Source of the DNA: Microbacterium salsuginis
Lineage (GTDB): Bacteria > Actinomycetota > Actinomycetes > Actinomycetales > Microbacteriaceae
NCBI RefSeq assembly: GCF_012524205.1
Contig: NZ_JABACI010000001.1
Span: 1,054,001-1,118,000, forward strand
Direction: 5' to 3'
DNA: 64,000 nucleotides
How positions within the stretch are numbered: position 1 is the first letter of the stretch; the number at the start of each line of letters is the position of its first letter. The notes beneath the pieces were generated by a model that worked only from the letters and a program-made list of their open reading frames with translations, did not search any database and had not been told where the DNA came from. Below, one piece after another: positions 62,081-64,000 of the stretch. The position numbers and the translations under genes are program-made.

Positions 62081-63928
62081 TCAGCGCGCCGAGCGCAGGC
62101 CTCCCACGTTGCCGGGGGCTCCGTCGACCGGCAGCACCAGCTTGGAGGCGAGCACCGCGTCCCGGTGCACGATGAGCAGCGGTGCCGGCTCGAACTCGGT
62201 CCGCATGCTCTCGCGCACATCCGCCCCCGTGATCGTCACGCGCAGCCGGTGGCCTTCGGGGAAGACGTACGACGTCGGCAGGAGGTCCACGCGCATCGTC
62301 CGCGGTTCACCCGGCGCGAGCGCCTCGTAGTCGGCCTCCGTGCCGCGGTACCAAGGCGTACCGAGCACATCCCAGGGCGAATCGCCCGTGGCGCTCAGCG
62401 CCGCCCTGACCCTTCCGTCCGTGACGATCCGCACGGATCCATCGGGGGCGACATCCTCCAGGTAGACGAAGACGTTCTGATCAGGTGCCGTGGACGACAG
62501 AGTGAGCTCGAGCTCGGGATGACCGGTCACTTCCACGTCCGAGGTCAGCACCTCGGTGGTGTACGTCAGACCGTGCTCGTCCTGCGGACACGTCTGCCCC
62601 AGCCCGACCGGCGCGGGGCAGGTCAGCGCGTAGTCGACCTGGTACTCGTCCGCCCCGCCTCGCCCGCGGGGGTGATCGAGCCCGAGCGTGCCGTCATTGA
62701 CCGACTCGACCGTGCCGCTGCGCCCCTGACCCAGGTAGAGCGACGCTTCGTGTGAGCGGCTCGGCCAGACATCCGACTGGCGCCACTCGCTCTGACCGTC
62801 GCCGTGCTCGACGAGCCACGTGTACGCCGGCTCGTCCATGATCCCGTTCTCCACGCCCTTCAGCCAGTAGTCGAAGAACCGGTGCCGCTCGGCGACGATG
62901 TCGAAGCCGTCCGAACCGCAGTGTCCCCACGGGCCGACGAGCACCTTGTGCGGGTTGGCGAGGGAGGCGGCGCTCACGAGCACCTCCTTGCGGAAGTCGT
63001 CCTGCCAGCCGTCCCAGCTGTACAGCGCCGCGCCCGACCGCTCGATCTCGTCGCGATAGGTCGCGACGCTGAACTCTTCCCAGGGCTGCGTGCCGACCGC
63101 GTCCACGTGACTGTCGCGGAACGGCGCCGCGCGCCACATGTCGCGCAGCGACGTGTTCGCCTGATGCTCGAGCGCGGCCTGCCGCAGCAGCGCACCCCCG
63201 TCGTCGCCGTCCACCGGCAGGTTGGTCAGATCCTGCTCGAGGGTGCGGTTCGGGCCGACGCCCCAGTTGGCGCGGATCCCTCCGCGGTTGAAGCCGTCGA
63301 ACTTGTGGAACGAGTAGTTGCCCGCGAACACCGCCTTCAGGTGCGGCGATCCGGCGGTCGCCGCGTGCATCGCCGCCTCTCCGGTGTTCGAGCAGCCGAA
63401 CACCCCGATCCGGTCGGTCGACCACGGCTGGTCCTCGAACCACTCCATGACGTCGTGGGCGTCGCGCGCCTCGGCCCTCGGGTGATAGCCCTGCATGGTG
63501 CCGAACGACGCGCCGTTGCCCCGCCGGTCGACGAAGGCCACCACGTAGCCGTGCTTCGTGAGCTCCGCCATTCCGCTCTCGACGCCGGCGAGCCGCACTG
63601 CGCCGGATGCGGTGACCGACGCCCGGCTGAGCTGGTGCTCCCACACCACCGGATGCGGCGTCTCCACCGCCACCCCGTCGACGGCCGGCCGGTACACGTC
63701 CACCGCGAGGCGCGTGCCGTCGCGCATCGGGACGTACTGGGATTCGCGCACCCACTCGTCGTAGAGCTCGGGTGAGTAGCCCTCGTACACGCCGGGTTCC
63801 GACACCCGCTCGTCTGCGACGGCCGGAGCCGTGGCGAGCGTCGCGCCGGCGATCGCGAGCGCCGCCACTCCCGCCGCCCACATCCGCCTGGTCCGTACTC
63901 GCGTGGTCCGTGCTCGTGCCCTGATCAT
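62081..63928 (-). CDS. Secreted CocE/NonD-type hydrolase (X-Pro dipeptidyl-peptidase S15 fold)
   Basis: 615 residues. Signal peptide (twin basic start, core VAALAIAGATLATAPAVA) indicates secretion. The alpha/beta hydrolase part opens with VPMRDGTRLAVDVYRP; the nucleophile elbow is VFGCSNTGEAAMHA (GxSxxG), and the catalytic His lies in LVGPWGHCGSD. VAFVDRRGNGASFGTM is the S15-family RGxGxS signature. The C-terminal jelly-roll (X-Pro_dipep PF08530-like) includes LRVTITGADVRESM. It probably hydrolyses an ester or peptide outside the cell; the substrate is unknown. GAGG lies about six bases before ATG 63928. Confidence 0.9.
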   Translation of the reverse strand: MIRARARTTRVRTRRMWAAGVAALAIAGATLATAPAVADERVSEPGVYEGYSPELYDEWVRESQYVPMRDGTRLAVDVYRPAVDGVAVETPHPVVWEHQLSRASVTASGAVRLAGVESGMAELTKHGYVVAFVDRRGNGASFGTMQGYHPRAEARDAHDVMEWFEDQPWSTDRIGVFGCSNTGEAAMHAATAGSPHLKAVFAGNYSFHKFDGFNRGGIRANWGVGPNRTLEQDLTNLPVDGDDGGALLRQAALEHQANTSLRDMWRAAPFRDSHVDAVGTQPWEEFSVATYRDEIERSGAALYSWDGWQDDFRKEVLVSAASLANPHKVLVGPWGHCGSDGFDIVAERHRFFDYWLKGVENGIMDEPAYTWLVEHGDGQSEWRQSDVWPSRSHEASLYLGQGRSGTVESVNDGTLGLDHPRGRGGADEYQVDYALTCPAPVGLGQTCPQDEHGLTYTTEVLTSDVEVTGHPELELTLSSTAPDQNVFVYLEDVAPDGSVRIVTDGRVRAALSATGDSPWDVLGTPWYRGTEADYEALAPGEPRTMRVDLLPTSYVFPEGHRLRVTITGADVRESMRTEFEPAPLLIVHRDAVLASKLVLPVDGAPGNVGGLRSAR

Positions 63929-64000
63929 GCCGCCTCATCTCACCGTCGAGAGTCAGGAATCTCCGACCCGGGTGGGACGAAGGAATATCAGTTTGGTTGA

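Noticed and set aside
60595..62220. 541-codon minus-strand frame over the lipid kinase
   Set aside because: Antisense to a gene with intact GGDGT and related motifs; the product is Arg/Val/Gly-rich without recognisable features.
1..64000. Mobile elements, prophage, CRISPR arrays, riboswitches
   Set aside because: No transposase or integrase gene, regularly spaced repeats, att-like direct repeats beside the tRNA genes, or recognisable riboswitch core was found on either strand.

Overview
The window is high-GC DNA from an actinobacterium, most likely a Microbacteriaceae member such as Microbacterium (inferred from protein style, gene order and the wealth of CUT1 sugar transporters). Genes are tightly packed, with many 4-base ATGA/GTGA stop-start overlaps. 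I see no insertion sequence, prophage, CRISPR array or rRNA.

Bases 1-49,000 are mostly carbohydrate-uptake islands. (1) 1-5944: partial GH43-like gene, GH1 glycosidase, CUT1 ABC transporter and a divergent LacI regulator, with ATCGAT-centred palindromes on both promoters. (2) 5999-16410: an unassigned TIM-barrel-like protein, L-rhamnose mutarotase, CUT1 transporter, a LacI-type regulator with two tandem DNA-binding domains, and a 1249-residue secreted six-hairpin-type glycosidase of unassigned family. A shared 20-bp element lies at the promoters of the transporter operon and the glycosidase. (3) 18224-25434: an N-acetylmuramic acid (peptidoglycan sugar) recycling locus with murQ, an ABC importer, a BadF-type amino-sugar kinase, a divergent beta-lactamase-fold hydrolase and an RpiR/MurR-like regulator. 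(4) 43747-52648: a secreted PL8 polysaccharide lyase divergent from an FAD-oxidoreductase / ABC transporter / LacI operon, with repeated TGG-N-GCGC-N-CCA-like sites on both promoters. None of the four ABC cassettes has an ATPase gene, so a shared MsiK-type ATPase elsewhere is implied.

Between islands 3 and 4 (25,500-43,500) are single genes and small operons: a glycosyltransferase, VOC protein, MFS exporter, RibD/DHFR-like reductase, NarL-type two-component system, cupin, GH65 phosphorylase, TetR with an FtsX-type ABC exporter, alpha/beta hydrolase, arginase-family protein, NAD(P)-binding protein, metallo-beta-lactamase-fold hydrolase, and an HxlR/NTF2-like divergent pair.

The right end (52,900-64,000) looks like core genome: tRNA-Ser(GCU), two tandem LCP cell-wall ligases, tRNA-Ser(UGA), a membrane-anchored HExxH protein, a HAD phosphatase, seryl-tRNA synthetase, a catalytically degenerate beta-lactamase-fold lipoprotein, a DagK-type lipid kinase and a secreted CocE/NonD hydrolase.

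The most unusual items are the double-HTH LacI regulator with its three-half-site operator, the two unassigned glycosidase-like proteins in the same locus, and a two-DTG pepsin-like secreted protein at 16636-18216. All family names are from motif reading only; no database search was possible.
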